Below are positions 16,743-26,057 of a stretch of DNA of 64,000 nt, one piece after another (position 1 is the stretch's first letter; the number at the start of each line of letters is the position of its first letter). The translations under genes and the position numbers were made by a program. Location of the stretch: contig CAYVHL010000001.1 in assembly GCA_964451255.1 (NCBI GenBank), positions 310,001-374,000 of the forward strand, in the 5' to 3' direction. The DNA is from JAHBTB01 sp964451255 (lineage in GTDB: Bacteria > Armatimonadota > Fimbriimonadia > Fimbriimonadales > Fimbriimonadaceae). The notes beneath the pieces are model-generated. The model did not search any database. It saw nothing but the letters and a program-made list of their open reading frames with translations, and had not been told where the DNA came from.

Positions 16743-18814
16743 GCGATTCGGTTGGCGGCGTCCTTGTCCTTGTTCATCACCATGCCGAGCAGCTTGCCAC
16801 CGGCGTGCCTCATCATGTCGATCGATTCGGCCAGCTGAGACTTGGATGGCTTGCCGGACTCCACGACCATCAGGACGCCGTCCGTCCGTCGACCGACCTC
16901 GTGCGCGTCTGCTGTGGTGAAGGCGGCCGGCGCGTCAATGATGATGTAGTCGAACGCGCCTTTCAGGCTCGTCATGACCGTCTCGAATCCTGGGCCAGCC
17001 AAGGCCTCGGTGGCGTTCGCCGCGGTTCCGCCCGCGACCAACACCTTGAGGTTGGGCACGCCGGAATCGAGCGCAAGCGAAGCCGCGTCGCCGCCCTGTG
17101 ACAGCGCCTGATTGAGGCCGCCGTTGGGCGATAGCTCAAAGAAGCGCTCTTGGATCGGGTCGCGCATGTTGGCTTCGACAAGAACAGTCTTCTTTCCCTC
17201 TTGGGCAAGTGCCACGGCGAGGTTTCCTGCCACCGTCGAAGCGCCTTCGCCCTTCGTCGAGGCGGTGACGACGATCGACTTGAGCGATTGCCCGCCTGCG
17301 CCCGACAAGATGTTCGTCCGCAGGATTCGATACGCCTCAAAGCTGAGCGCTTCTCCCGCCGTCATCATGATCGGCTTGGCGCTGGCCAAGCGACGCGGGA
17401 TGCGGGCGAGGACGTGGCTGTCAGCGAGTCGGACCGCATCAGATCCGCTGAGGACTTTGTCCTGGCTGAAGTCCCGCATGATCGCGGCGAGTACGCCGAG
17501 GAACAGGCCGAGGGCAGCCCCGACACCCAGGTTGACCGGCCAGTTCGGCTGGGTCTGCTGGGCCAAGGACGCCTGGGTCATGTTCTGCACTGGCGCCTTC
17601 AGCTGGTTGGTCTTCAACTTGATCGATTCAAGCGTTTGGTTCAGCTGGGCGAGCGTGGTCTCGTGATCCGTGATGTTCTTCTCGAGATCGGAAAGACCCT
17701 TGAGCTTATCAGCGTCCTGCGACGCCCTACCTTCTTGCGCCCGCTTCTTCTCGCGGATGGCGTCCAGCTTTTGCTGTGCGTCAGCGAGGGTCGCCTTGGC
17801 TTCCGTCGCACGCAGTTGGTACTGGTCCAGTTGAGGATTACGGACCTCCTGGTATTCCTTTTCTTCGGTCTTGATGCCGGCGATGAAGGCCTTCTGGCTG
17901 TCGACCTGCGCCTGGGCTGCCTTCACGAGCGGATGTTGGGGGAAGTACTGTGCGCTCAGGGCCTGTAACTGCGTCTGCAGCACCTGCAGTTGCACCTTGG
18001 CTTGTTCGATCTCCTGCACGTTCGACCTGGTGACTGGGAGCATCACGGTTTTCGGCAGGTTCTCGTAATCCTGTTGGACCCTGGCGAGTGCCGCCTGTGC
18101 ACCGTCAACGGCACCCTCGGCGTCGCGCTCGGCGATGTCGTAGCTCTGGTAAAGAGCCGCGGTCACCTGCATCTGGAGGGTGGAATTGGAGACGTTGTTC
18201 TGTTTCTGATAGTCGGCGAGCTGCGCACGCGTCGCGTCCAGGGTCTGCGTCTCCTCCTTGACCCGACGATTCAGGAACGACACCGCGCTGTTGACCACTT
18301 CGGTGGTGTGGTTGCTGACAAAGTCGGCGTAGATCTTCGGCAACTGCTGCGCCATCGTCGTCGCAGTCGCCTCGTTGTCGGCGGAGATCCGAGCCGAGAT
18401 GACGTTCGTGTCGCCCAATTGGATGACGTCGATCTTTGGCTTGCGGTCCGCCTCGTCCTGTGTCCTGGGAAGACTGACTCCGGCAGCGCCGTACAGTTGG
18501 AACAGCATGTCCTGCGACTGCAGGATCTGAATCTGGGTCGTCACGTCATAGGCGTCAAACGGCGTCGACACGATCTGACTGATGAGGTCGCTGCCGGCCG
18601 GTGTCGTCACGGTCTTGCCAGGGACGAGCAACCTCGCCTCGGACACGTAGACCTTCGGCATGACCACGCTAACCCCGGCGGCGACCGCCAAGCCTACGAC
18701 TACCCAGCCTAGGACCGCCCACTTACGGCGGCCTAAGAGGGACATGAAGTCCCGGTAGCCCATCTCGGAGACGCTCTGCGTCAGAATCCGTTCATTTGCA
18801 TCGCTCAAGTTCAA
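16739..18814 (-). CDS. Wzz/Wzc-like polysaccharide co-polymerase with degenerate kinase domain
   Basis: 691-aa inner-membrane protein. A Wzz domain with a first membrane span near residues 33-52 is followed by long coiled coils (about 180-410) and a second span near 427-446. A cytoplasmic BY-kinase-like domain starts at SFEAYRILRTN (491). It should control exopolysaccharide chain length. The kinase motifs are damaged: the Walker A stretch at 519-527 has Ala525 where the essential Lys belongs, and Walker A' reads VEAN instead of the usual IDAD. Walker B IIIDAP survives. No C-terminal tyrosine cluster is present. Probably a non-kinase scaffold. Confidence 0.85.
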   Translation of the reverse strand: MNLSDANERILTQSVSEMGYRDFMSLLGRRKWAVLGWVVVGLAVAAGVSVVMPKVYVSEARLLVPGKTVTTPAGSDLISQIVSTPFDAYDVTTQIQILQSQDMLFQLYGAAGVSLPRTQDEADRKPKIDVIQLGDTNVISARISADNEATATTMAQQLPKIYADFVSNHTTEVVNSAVSFLNRRVKEETQTLDATRAQLADYQKQNNVSNSTLQMQVTAALYQSYDIAERDAEGAVDGAQAALARVQQDYENLPKTVMLPVTRSNVQEIEQAKVQLQVLQTQLQALSAQYFPQHPLVKAAQAQVDSQKAFIAGIKTEEKEYQEVRNPQLDQYQLRATEAKATLADAQQKLDAIREKKRAQEGRASQDADKLKGLSDLEKNITDHETTLAQLNQTLESIKLKTNQLKAPVQNMTQASLAQQTQPNWPVNLGVGAALGLFLGVLAAIMRDFSQDKVLSGSDAVRLADSHVLARIPRRLASAKPIMMTAGEALSFEAYRILRTNILSGAGGQSLKSIVVTASTKGEGASTVAGNLAVALAQEGKKTVLVEANMRDPIQERFFELSPNGGLNQALSQGGDAASLALDSGVPNLKVLVAGGTAANATEALAGPGFETVMTSLKGAFDYIIIDAPAAFTTADAHEVGRRTDGVLMVVESGKPSKSQLAESIDMMRHAGGKLLGMVMNKDKDAANRIA

Positions 18815-19044
18815 ACCTCTGGCCTGGGCCGGACGTCAGGCTGACCTATCCTACCATATTCGGGACTTCGGGGGCTCGTTATTAGGTTAAGATTGCCGGG
18901 GTCGCGGGCCGACAATTCCCCTTGTCGGCGGCTTATGCGCGTGTCGGAAGTTCAAGTTCGAACCACTTGACCAAACAACGAATCCTCAAGCCGACAAGCC
19001 GGCCAGAGCGTATTAGGCCATAATATGAACCCAAGGCGATCCAG
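18815..19044. promoter_or_regulatory. divergent control region with an 8-bp inverted repeat
   Basis: 230-bp gap between the divergent wzc-like and polymerase-like genes. It contains a perfect inverted repeat GCCGACAA-TTCCCC-TTGTCGGC at 18908-18929, a candidate operator or hairpin. A plausible minus-strand -10 (TAGGAT) precedes the wzc-like gene, whose start has an AGAGG ribosome-binding site. A plus-strand CATAAT/TAATAT lies about 20 bp before ATG 19045. The central 12 bp of the repeat region recur upstream of ugd. Confidence 0.5.
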
Positions 19045-20580
19045 ATGGCGACAGCAGCGATAGAGCAACCCAAGCCACGGCTGGCGATCCCACCGGCCAT
19101 GCGAATAGCGCTCGGCGGGATGTCCCTGTTCCTTATCTTTGTCTGCCAGATCGCCGTAGGCGCCAGCCTTCCCTACGCGAGCCTAGTTTCTCTCTATATA
19201 GTCTTAGCAGTCTGGACTATCACTAACCTCGGCGGGGTTCTCTCCGTACCAGGCCTCGTCGTCACGGCGAACGCCACTATTCACGTCGCTTTCAGTCAAA
19301 TACTAAAAATCTTCAAGTGGCAGAACCCGGAGGTAGGATTGAACGCCCCTGTCGCCACGATGTTTGTCCTCGTGCTCGGCATGACAGGCTGTTTGCTTGC
19401 GTCTTTCACATTACGGTCTCTTCGCCACAAGACCTGGAAGTCGCTCCTTCCAACGAAGCTTGACCCATTCACGCTCAACTTCATTGCTGGATCTCTCTTC
19501 ATCTTGAGCGTGATAGCAGAGACGATGCTCCTCCTGGGCAACGTCTCCACGGATCGATTTCAAATCGGCGGCATCTTTGGAATCGCGCGGACCCTAATCA
19601 AACTTCTCCCCATCAGCTCGGGCTTAGCCTGTGCCGCGAGCATCCTTAAGAACAAGAGGATTTTCAGCCCGCTCGTGCTCGCTATCTTCGCCTTTGGCTT
19701 TGCCGAGGCGACTATCGAGGCGTTGCGCCAGACGTTTTTGTCACTCGTCATCATCGTCCTTCTGACAGCTTTGCTATTCCGGCACAAGTTCAAGTGGTAT
19801 GAACTGGTCGCCTTTTTGGCAATGTTCGTCTTCTATCAACAAGTATTCTCGCCTTATTGTCTCTACGCCCGAAGCCGCATCCGTCAACAGTCCACCTATG
19901 ACAGAGTCACCGAGGCGACTTCGCTTCTCAAGGAATTTGCATTGGGTAGCGACAAATATATCCAACAACGCAAAGTCGAGCGAGCGCGGTATCTCGAACC
20001 CCAACGTAACCTGTCATACTTCAAAGGGATCGACCGCTTCACGTTCATCGACCGCTTGAGTCTTTTGCCCGTCATTGACAACCTCGTCTCGGCCAACCTT
20101 GACACGCAAAGGCTAGGTTTTGAATCGACTATTTGGGGATTTCGCCTGTCCGTGCCATCTTTCATTATGCCCGACAAGCCAATTGTCCCGGCAAACAACC
20201 TGATCAGCCATAAGGGCAAGAACCTCATTGGCCCTATCGACCAATTCACTCAGCCTGCGATAGGCTTCGAAGCGGATGCATTTGTCTCGTTCGGGTTCTT
20301 TGGCGTGTTCGCCACCAGTTTCATATTGGGATTCATCGTCTTTAGTGGATTGCGCATCGTCTACGGACAGTCCTTGTTGCACAACGCGATCGCCGCGGGC
20401 ATCATGTTCGCCAATGCTATGGCTTTCACTGAAGGGTCAATCTCAAGCATAACGACCGTCCTTCTGGTTCAAACGCCGATGTTCGTCGTCGCTATGTTGA
20501 CATTTAATGTCATTGCCAGGAGCTTGAAGGTCCAGCGAAAGGTCACGCTACTACCAGGCGCCGCACCGACAGAGGTATAA
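19045..20580 (+). CDS. polytopic membrane protein, probable polysaccharide polymerase (Wzy-like)
   Basis: 511-aa protein with about ten hydrophobic segments and one large loop around residues 260-400, an organisation shared by O-antigen/EPS polymerases and ligases. No catalytic signature could be named, and such polymerases are poorly conserved. It faces the Wzz/Wzc-like gene across a control region and is followed by glycan genes, which supports the inference. Base composition appears slightly more AT-rich than its neighbours, as is common for polymerase genes in glycan loci. Confidence 0.55.
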   Translation: MATAAIEQPKPRLAIPPAMRIALGGMSLFLIFVCQIAVGASLPYASLVSLYIVLAVWTITNLGGVLSVPGLVVTANATIHVAFSQILKIFKWQNPEVGLNAPVATMFVLVLGMTGCLLASFTLRSLRHKTWKSLLPTKLDPFTLNFIAGSLFILSVIAETMLLLGNVSTDRFQIGGIFGIARTLIKLLPISSGLACAASILKNKRIFSPLVLAIFAFGFAEATIEALRQTFLSLVIIVLLTALLFRHKFKWYELVAFLAMFVFYQQVFSPYCLYARSRIRQQSTYDRVTEATSLLKEFALGSDKYIQQRKVERARYLEPQRNLSYFKGIDRFTFIDRLSLLPVIDNLVSANLDTQRLGFESTIWGFRLSVPSFIMPDKPIVPANNLISHKGKNLIGPIDQFTQPAIGFEADAFVSFGFFGVFATSFILGFIVFSGLRIVYGQSLLHNAIAAGIMFANAMAFTEGSISSITTVLLVQTPMFVVAMLTFNVIARSLKVQRKVTLLPGAAPTEV

Positions 20581-20594
20581 ACTACAAAAGGAGA

Positions 20595-20631
20595 GTGGTC
20601 CGCGCCACATCTACAATGTTGCGCGAACCAC
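20595..20631. terminator. bidirectional hairpin between convergent genes
   Basis: An 11-bp stem, GTGGTCCGCGC pairing with GCGCGAACCAC with one G-U type pair, around a 15-nt loop. It lies in the 72-bp gap where the polymerase-like gene and the beta-helix gene converge. There is no long U-run, so efficiency is uncertain; position argues for a shared terminator. Confidence 0.55.
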
Positions 20632-20652
20632 TTGAAGGGACTCTCTCCGGGC

Positions 20653-23043
20653 CTACGGGCGGATCACCTGGATCTTTTGGTTGCCCCCAAACTTCGGGCC
20701 GCTCTTCCTCTTGCCAGACTCTGTGCTCATCGCCGTGGCCGGTGGCGCATAGATAATGTCCGGGTTCAAGGTGCGGCTACCGACGTCTGCACCGTCGATC
20801 GGCTGCCACCCTGGTACCTGGATTGCCGTCTCCGGCCGTAGCGTCAGGTCACCGGTCGAGGAGTTCACGAAGGGATCCTGTGTGAACCCGACGTTCCCAG
20901 CGTTGGAGCCGCCGACCGCGAACACTTTTGGCCAATTCGGCTTATTCCAGACACCATTGGCACAGTTCACGAAGATGTTGTTGTCGACAGTGTAGTACAT
21001 GGGTGCGGAAACCCCGGACACAAGCCACTCATAGAGGTGTGGGAAGGATGTTCGCCACAACGAACCTTGCCAGGGCTGCCTCATGTAGTTGGAGTACTCG
21101 AAGGGGTCGGCCGAGGGGATGAATTCCGTGGATTGCGGGTTGATCGCGTAGGTGCTGCTGCCGAAGAACGCATTGTTGCGGACGGTCACATCACACGCGG
21201 GCAGGAGGTTCACGGCCCTCGCAATGTTATGGAACGCGTTGCCTTCGATCCGGAGGCCGCCGCCGCCGCCATCGACCATGACTGCGCTCACGACCTTCCA
21301 ATAGCCGTATGGAAGCAAGTTGATCTCCTGGAACTTGTTGCCAAGGATCGCGTTACCATGGTCTGCGACATTGTGGTTGCTCATGACGACACCGCAGTCA
21401 CCTTCCTCTTGTGAGAGCCGAGCGAAGGAGTTGTTTTCGACGGTGTTGAGGTTGCCACGAAGCAAGACACCCTCACCTGGAGCGTCCGAGATAGTGTTGT
21501 TGCGGGCGGCATTGCCACATCCTTCCAGGCGGACGCCTGGCGTGTAGAACTTCAGAAGGCGCCCGAAGTTCTTGATAATGCTGTCGGACACGACGTTTCC
21601 GCCCTGTGTCAAGGTGGCCCGGTCTCCGGACTGGATGTCGACACCGCCCTCGCCGGTTCCGGTGATGACGCTGCTGGAGACGGTCGTCCTATAGCTGTTG
21701 TCGATTGCCACGCCGTAATGGCCGACGTTTCTGACTATGCTGTTCTGAAGGTTGACTTCATAGCATCCGTTGAGATACGCCCCCATGAACCGGCCGTTCT
21801 GTATGACCAAGCCGTCAAACGTTATGTACCTCCCGCCTTCCACGTCAAGCACGGGCTGCTGGTTCATGGTCAGTTCTACAGTGGAGGTTCCTGGGTTGAA
21901 CGACGTCGGAGGAATCATCAGAAGCCTCCTGTTGGACCGGTCAATGTAGTACTCACCGGCCTGGTCAAGCTCGTAGAGAGAGTTGACGATTGTGAACCTT
22001 CCCGGTTCCGTCACACCGAAAGTCGTCATGGACGGACGGCGGACTCCGTTGGTTGGGAAGATGGGCGCGGCAGGATCAAACCTGAGGAGCCCCTTGTCCT
22101 TTCCACCACCGAAATTCAAGCTGGTCACATGCTCCCAAAACTCTCGATACCGCCGACCCGTCACGCTTCCGCGAAGCCAAACATCGTCGCCAGCATTGAT
22201 CGTCGCAGGCGTCTTCATCCCTTGGAAATTGGCCTGGAACTCATAAGTCCACTTGTTGGGATCGGGGTCGGAGTAGTCGCAGGCGGGACCGACCCCAGTG
22301 ATGAAGTTGTAGCCGCCAAAGAGTCGAGGACATCCGTTAGGGCCGTTGGGATCAAGAGCGTCAGGATTGGGCCATTGTGCAAGGTGCATCGGCGCGTCGT
22401 CGACCACTATTTCGGCCGCATGGTTGAAGTTTTGGCTCTCTCTGAAGGTGAACGGGTCCCATGACGCATTCCATCCCGTAAATCGGAACGTGAGTGTTCC
22501 TAGGTCGGGGACGGAGGAAAGATCGGCGACGTAGACTTGAGACCGAACGCCCGGATCAACCCTGGTTTCGGAACTCCAAAACTGTGACGCCGGCTTGGAC
22601 ACGCTCAGACGTTCGCCGGCATCCAAGACCGCGGAGAACGGCTCTGAGGCCTTGTAAATGATCGGAGCATTCCGACTTGCCCCACTGTCCTGCTGTTCGA
22701 ATACCAGCGACGTCCGACCGTCGTACGTGCCGGACTGAACGTGGACGACCGCACCGCGAGTTGCTAGGCGTCGCTTGCCCGCTGCCACAACGAGTGGAGA
22801 GACGGTGCCGCCAGGGCTTTGGTTCGAGCGGATCAGGCGAAGGGCGTCGCGGCCACCTGCGATCGTCTTCTTGGGCCCATCGGTGCCGTTCGAGTTGGGA
22901 CTGCCCAGTAGGCCGGACCAGGCGTCGTTGCCCGATGTCGAAACATAGACATCAAGGGGACCGCTGTTCTGACTGAATGCAGTGCAACAAATCGAGAAAG
23001 CTATAGTTGCAAGCGCTAATCGAAATCCACTTCGTGCTGACAT
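20653..23043 (-). CDS. secreted right-handed parallel beta-helix protein
   Basis: 796-aa exported protein. ATG 23043 is chosen because a GGAG ribosome-binding site lies 7 bp before it and the product then starts with a clear signal peptide (MSARSGFRLALATIAF...AFSQ). The mature N-terminus has DVYVSTSGNDAWSG, the usual opening of pectate-lyase-like beta-helix proteins. The middle contains repeated short N/V-rich rungs typical of PbH1 repeats, such as VVSNxI and NNTIS. It may be a polysaccharide lyase, epimerase or binding protein acting on the cluster's polymer. Its C-terminus is basic and lacks a PEP-CTERM anchor. Confidence 0.75.
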   Translation of the reverse strand: MSARSGFRLALATIAFSICCTAFSQNSGPLDVYVSTSGNDAWSGLLGSPNSNGTDGPKKTIAGGRDALRLIRSNQSPGGTVSPLVVAAGKRRLATRGAVVHVQSGTYDGRTSLVFEQQDSGASRNAPIIYKASEPFSAVLDAGERLSVSKPASQFWSSETRVDPGVRSQVYVADLSSVPDLGTLTFRFTGWNASWDPFTFRESQNFNHAAEIVVDDAPMHLAQWPNPDALDPNGPNGCPRLFGGYNFITGVGPACDYSDPDPNKWTYEFQANFQGMKTPATINAGDDVWLRGSVTGRRYREFWEHVTSLNFGGGKDKGLLRFDPAAPIFPTNGVRRPSMTTFGVTEPGRFTIVNSLYELDQAGEYYIDRSNRRLLMIPPTSFNPGTSTVELTMNQQPVLDVEGGRYITFDGLVIQNGRFMGAYLNGCYEVNLQNSIVRNVGHYGVAIDNSYRTTVSSSVITGTGEGGVDIQSGDRATLTQGGNVVSDSIIKNFGRLLKFYTPGVRLEGCGNAARNNTISDAPGEGVLLRGNLNTVENNSFARLSQEEGDCGVVMSNHNVADHGNAILGNKFQEINLLPYGYWKVVSAVMVDGGGGGLRIEGNAFHNIARAVNLLPACDVTVRNNAFFGSSTYAINPQSTEFIPSADPFEYSNYMRQPWQGSLWRTSFPHLYEWLVSGVSAPMYYTVDNNIFVNCANGVWNKPNWPKVFAVGGSNAGNVGFTQDPFVNSSTGDLTLRPETAIQVPGWQPIDGADVGSRTLNPDIIYAPPATAMSTESGKRKSGPKFGGNQKIQVIRP

Positions 23044-23138
23044 GGAATTGCTCCATGGGCTACTTTCCACAGCACCTTGGGCGACTCTCAGCCACAAATG
23101 CCAGGCTTATATCCTGGCCCCGTACAACTGTCGAAAGA

Positions 23139-24323
23139 TTAGTATGGTTGCTGTCGGCCTAATTGCTTGCGTGACATGATGTCGCAAACCGCCTCGACGA
23201 CAGTGTCCCCATAAGAATGCCAACCCATCAGTCCCTCGACCTTCTTGAGGGAGGCCTCCGACATCTCCTGTCGTCTGTCAGGGTCGCAGACTATCGACTC
23301 GATCGCGTCCTTGAGGGCGGTCACGTCCCTTGGCGGCACGACGATCCCTTGGACTCCCTGGTCGACGATGTCGAACGCAGCCGAGTTGGTCGTCGTGATC
23401 ACCGGGCACCCGCACGCCATGGCTTCTGCTAGCACGAGTCCAAAGCCGTCTTCGACGGAAGGTAGGACAAGGACGTCGGCCTGGGACATCCAAAATTGGA
23501 TCGCAGCGCGCTTTTGCGGGCCAAGAAAGGTCGCTCTGCTGTCTCCGACTTTCTTGACCAGCTTGCGCATGCTCGGCCCCATCGAGCCGATCGCGATCAA
23601 CTCGACATTGTCGCCCTTGATCTGGTTCACCGCCTGTAACAAATAGAGGAAGCCCTTTCGCAGGGTGACCGCCCCGACAAAGAGGACGCGCAGTTTGTCA
23701 GTGGGCTCTTTGGGGAGCGGATAGAACTCCTCCAATGAGACACCATAAGGCACCTTGACAATCTTGTCAGGACTGGCGCCGCGCTCCAGGAAGGTCTGCT
23801 TTGAAAACTCCGAAGGGACAAAGACGTAATCGCACTCTTCGTATTCCTGGAGCTCACGGTCGATGATCTTCGGGTCGATCGGACTGTCGGTCTGCCCCCA
23901 GATCTTGTGCTCTTCTACGAGAAGTTCGTTTTGGGTCAAGATGTGGGTGCACGGACGGTCACAGACCCACAATCTGCCGTCCTGCCGGATCACTCTGCCG
24001 GCCTCGAGCCCGCTGGCCGCTATTGCGATCAGGACGTCTGCCTCGTTGAGTTGCCATGACGCATACATCGGGAGCGTGCAGGCGGAGAGGTACTTCAACT
24101 TCCGCAGAAGTGGGGTTTCGTCGCCTCTGATGTACTTGGCGTTCAGGGCCTGCAACGCCCGAAAGTAGGGAAACGACTTGATTTTGTCGGCCGGAAGCCG
24201 GTCGTCCGCCAAGAGGTGCGCGGGATAACCTGTGAATAGATGGCCGAGGACACCTCTCTGGGCTAGTTGTTTCGCCAAGTCGATGTGATGAAACCGACTT
24301 GGCGCAATGAGAGAGATGACCAT
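23139..24323 (-). CDS. glycosyltransferase family 4 (GT-B)
   Basis: 394-aa GT-B enzyme. The N-terminal acceptor domain begins MVISLIAPSRFHHIDLAKQLA. The C-terminal donor domain has VPYGVSLEEFYPLP, RVLFVGAVTLRKG and the E-x7-E type element SVEDGFGLVLAEAMACG. It adds a sugar from a nucleotide donor during repeat-unit assembly; donor and acceptor are unknown. It starts 14 bp after EpsI ends and is probably co-transcribed with exosortase and EpsI. Confidence 0.88.
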   Translation of the reverse strand: MVISLIAPSRFHHIDLAKQLAQRGVLGHLFTGYPAHLLADDRLPADKIKSFPYFRALQALNAKYIRGDETPLLRKLKYLSACTLPMYASWQLNEADVLIAIAASGLEAGRVIRQDGRLWVCDRPCTHILTQNELLVEEHKIWGQTDSPIDPKIIDRELQEYEECDYVFVPSEFSKQTFLERGASPDKIVKVPYGVSLEEFYPLPKEPTDKLRVLFVGAVTLRKGFLYLLQAVNQIKGDNVELIAIGSMGPSMRKLVKKVGDSRATFLGPQKRAAIQFWMSQADVLVLPSVEDGFGLVLAEAMACGCPVITTTNSAAFDIVDQGVQGIVVPPRDVTALKDAIESIVCDPDRRQEMSEASLKKVEGLMGWHSYGDTVVEAVCDIMSRKQLGRQQPY

Positions 24324-24337
24324 CGGCAGCTCAGCGC

Positions 24338-24991
24338 CTAAAGAGTTCCGTTGCTTGTCGCTTTTGCCGCAAGCATGTATTCCTTGATGAAGTGGATGAA
24401 CTCATCGCCGGACATGTTAGCATCTATTTGGATAAAGCGGAACGAGAACCCAACGTTGGGATGGCCGGTCTTGAACTCGTCGAGAAGGTAGTCGATCTGA
24501 CCCATCTGGTAGTTCAGTCTAAAGGCGCTAGGCGTCTTGAAGGTGAACGCGGCCATCTTCGGCGTTTCCTCGCCCTTGCTGAGCTTCATCAAGAAGATCG
24601 GCATCTTGCCGTAACCCGGGATGTCCAAGATGGCTTTCTGTTCGTCCGTTATCGTCCAACCTTGGCTCTTGAAACACCATCGTTGGTCGTGGAAGCTCTC
24701 CATCCGGTCACCGGCGATCACGACCGCGTCGATCATGCCGTTTGGCCCGCTGAAAGTCTGGCCCGCGATCCCGATCGGCTTGAGCTCGTCATACGTCTTT
24801 GGATCCATCCGGTAGCTGACGTTCCGGTTGCCTGCTCCAGGCAAGACGGAATAGTCTAGGACGTGGGTCGGCACGATCGAATAGAGCCAGTCTTCGGTCT
24901 TTGGCTGGTAGTTCTGGATCTTCAGGCCGTACATCCGGTAAATGCCAGCACCCAAGAACAAGACGAAAAGGGTCCAATAAATCTTCTTCAC
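24338..24991 (-). CDS. exosortase-associated EpsI-family protein
   Basis: 217-aa protein with one N-terminal membrane anchor (residues about 5-22) followed by a soluble extracytoplasmic domain with the EpsI pattern (W-C motif region RWCFKSQGWTI, and a YWFQ-like late strand). The GTG start at 24991 overlaps the exosortase stop (GTGA). EpsI proteins accompany EpsH exosortases in exopolysaccharide loci; biochemical role is unknown. Translational coupling to the exosortase supports the call. Confidence 0.8.
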   Translation of the reverse strand: MKKIYWTLFVLFLGAGIYRMYGLKIQNYQPKTEDWLYSIVPTHVLDYSVLPGAGNRNVSYRMDPKTYDELKPIGIAGQTFSGPNGMIDAVVIAGDRMESFHDQRWCFKSQGWTITDEQKAILDIPGYGKMPIFLMKLSKGEETPKMAAFTFKTPSAFRLNYQMGQIDYLLDEFKTGHPNVGFSFRFIQIDANMSGDEFIHFIKEYMLAAKATSNGTL

Positions 24992-25911
24992 GCGTCCCAC
25001 CCCAATTTCTGAGCGACTTTGTACAAGATGTAGAAGCTGAGGGCCAAGACCCCATAGCTGCCGTAATCGTGCATCCACATGCCTGCTTCATGGCCCATCT
25101 CGTTGCCGCAGACGCCGATCAGGGCGATCCGCAACGAGTTCATCGCCATCGACAGCGGCACCGCGAGCGCGGCCAAGAGGATCTTGCCCCACCACTTGAT
25201 CTTTGAGACCAGGGAGATGAAGACGACACAGGCGAGCATCGCCAGGGTCATCTTCATGCCCGAACACTCCGCCGCGATGTTCAACGAAAACTTGGGCAGT
25301 TCGATGACGGTCGGCCCAATGAGCATCGGGTGCATGCCCAGCTTGTCCAGCATGAAGTAAGAGCCGGTTGTCGACAGGATCTGCAGGTTCAGCGTGTACC
25401 GGTCGATGAGACCGTTCCAAAACGGGAACGCGAAGGCAAGGAACAACGGCCCGGGCGCCATCTTCCAAGCCCACCGAAAACCGAACATCGCCCAGCTGAG
25501 AAGCATCAGCACCGCAATGAGGGTGAATGATGCGACGCCGACCATATTGGTGCGTGATGAGACCACGACCAACAGCAGGACGGGCAGCAAGATGAGTAAC
25601 GGGAACCAGGTCGGCTTAGGCGCGGTCTGGCTGATCTTGTCCCATCTCTTGTAAATGATGTAGCCGGCAGCGAGCGGCACAAGCGGCCCGTGTTGGTAAT
25701 AGCTCTCCGCGTTGAACCAGAGCTCAGGAAGCCGGAGGATCAGGTTCCAGTACAAGGGAACCATCGCCGCAGCCATCAACAGCCCGGCCTGCACCTCCCT
25801 TTTCTTCAGGTGCTCCAACAGCGCGTCGATATCGAGGCCTCGGGCCCGAGAGCCCTTTGGCACAGAATCGGGAATCGGCGCCCCGACAGTAAGTGTCTCG
25901 TTGTCACCCAT
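24988..25911 (-). CDS. exosortase (EpsH/Xrt family)
   Basis: 307-aa polytopic membrane protein with about eight hydrophobic segments. The exosortase catalytic triad is visible in order: Cys216 in AAECSGMKM, Arg261 in MNSLRIALIG, and His281 in MHDYGSYG. Exosortases process C-terminal PEP-CTERM-type signals on exported proteins, and EpsH members sit in exopolysaccharide clusters as here. An ATG at 25911 is preferred over the adjacent TTG at 25914. No PEP-CTERM substrate was recognised in the window. Confidence 0.9.
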   Translation of the reverse strand: MGDNETLTVGAPIPDSVPKGSRARGLDIDALLEHLKKREVQAGLLMAAAMVPLYWNLILRLPELWFNAESYYQHGPLVPLAAGYIIYKRWDKISQTAPKPTWFPLLILLPVLLLVVVSSRTNMVGVASFTLIAVLMLLSWAMFGFRWAWKMAPGPLFLAFAFPFWNGLIDRYTLNLQILSTTGSYFMLDKLGMHPMLIGPTVIELPKFSLNIAAECSGMKMTLAMLACVVFISLVSKIKWWGKILLAALAVPLSMAMNSLRIALIGVCGNEMGHEAGMWMHDYGSYGVLALSFYILYKVAQKLGWDA

Positions 25912-26057
25912 CAAAATCTAATTGACCCCCCACAATTCATATTCGGTATTCCTTGGCCCGATCTGTCACGAGAAGTTTCCAACGACAGACATCCAACTCA
26001 ACGCAAAACGCGAGCCAAGCATTCCAGTTTGGCCCCAGCAAGCTTCCTGGATTCAGC

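Noticed and set aside
20653..20760. PEP-CTERM-like sorting tail on the beta-helix protein
   Set aside because: The C-terminus has no PEP motif or terminal hydrophobic helix; it ends in a basic, soluble stretch.
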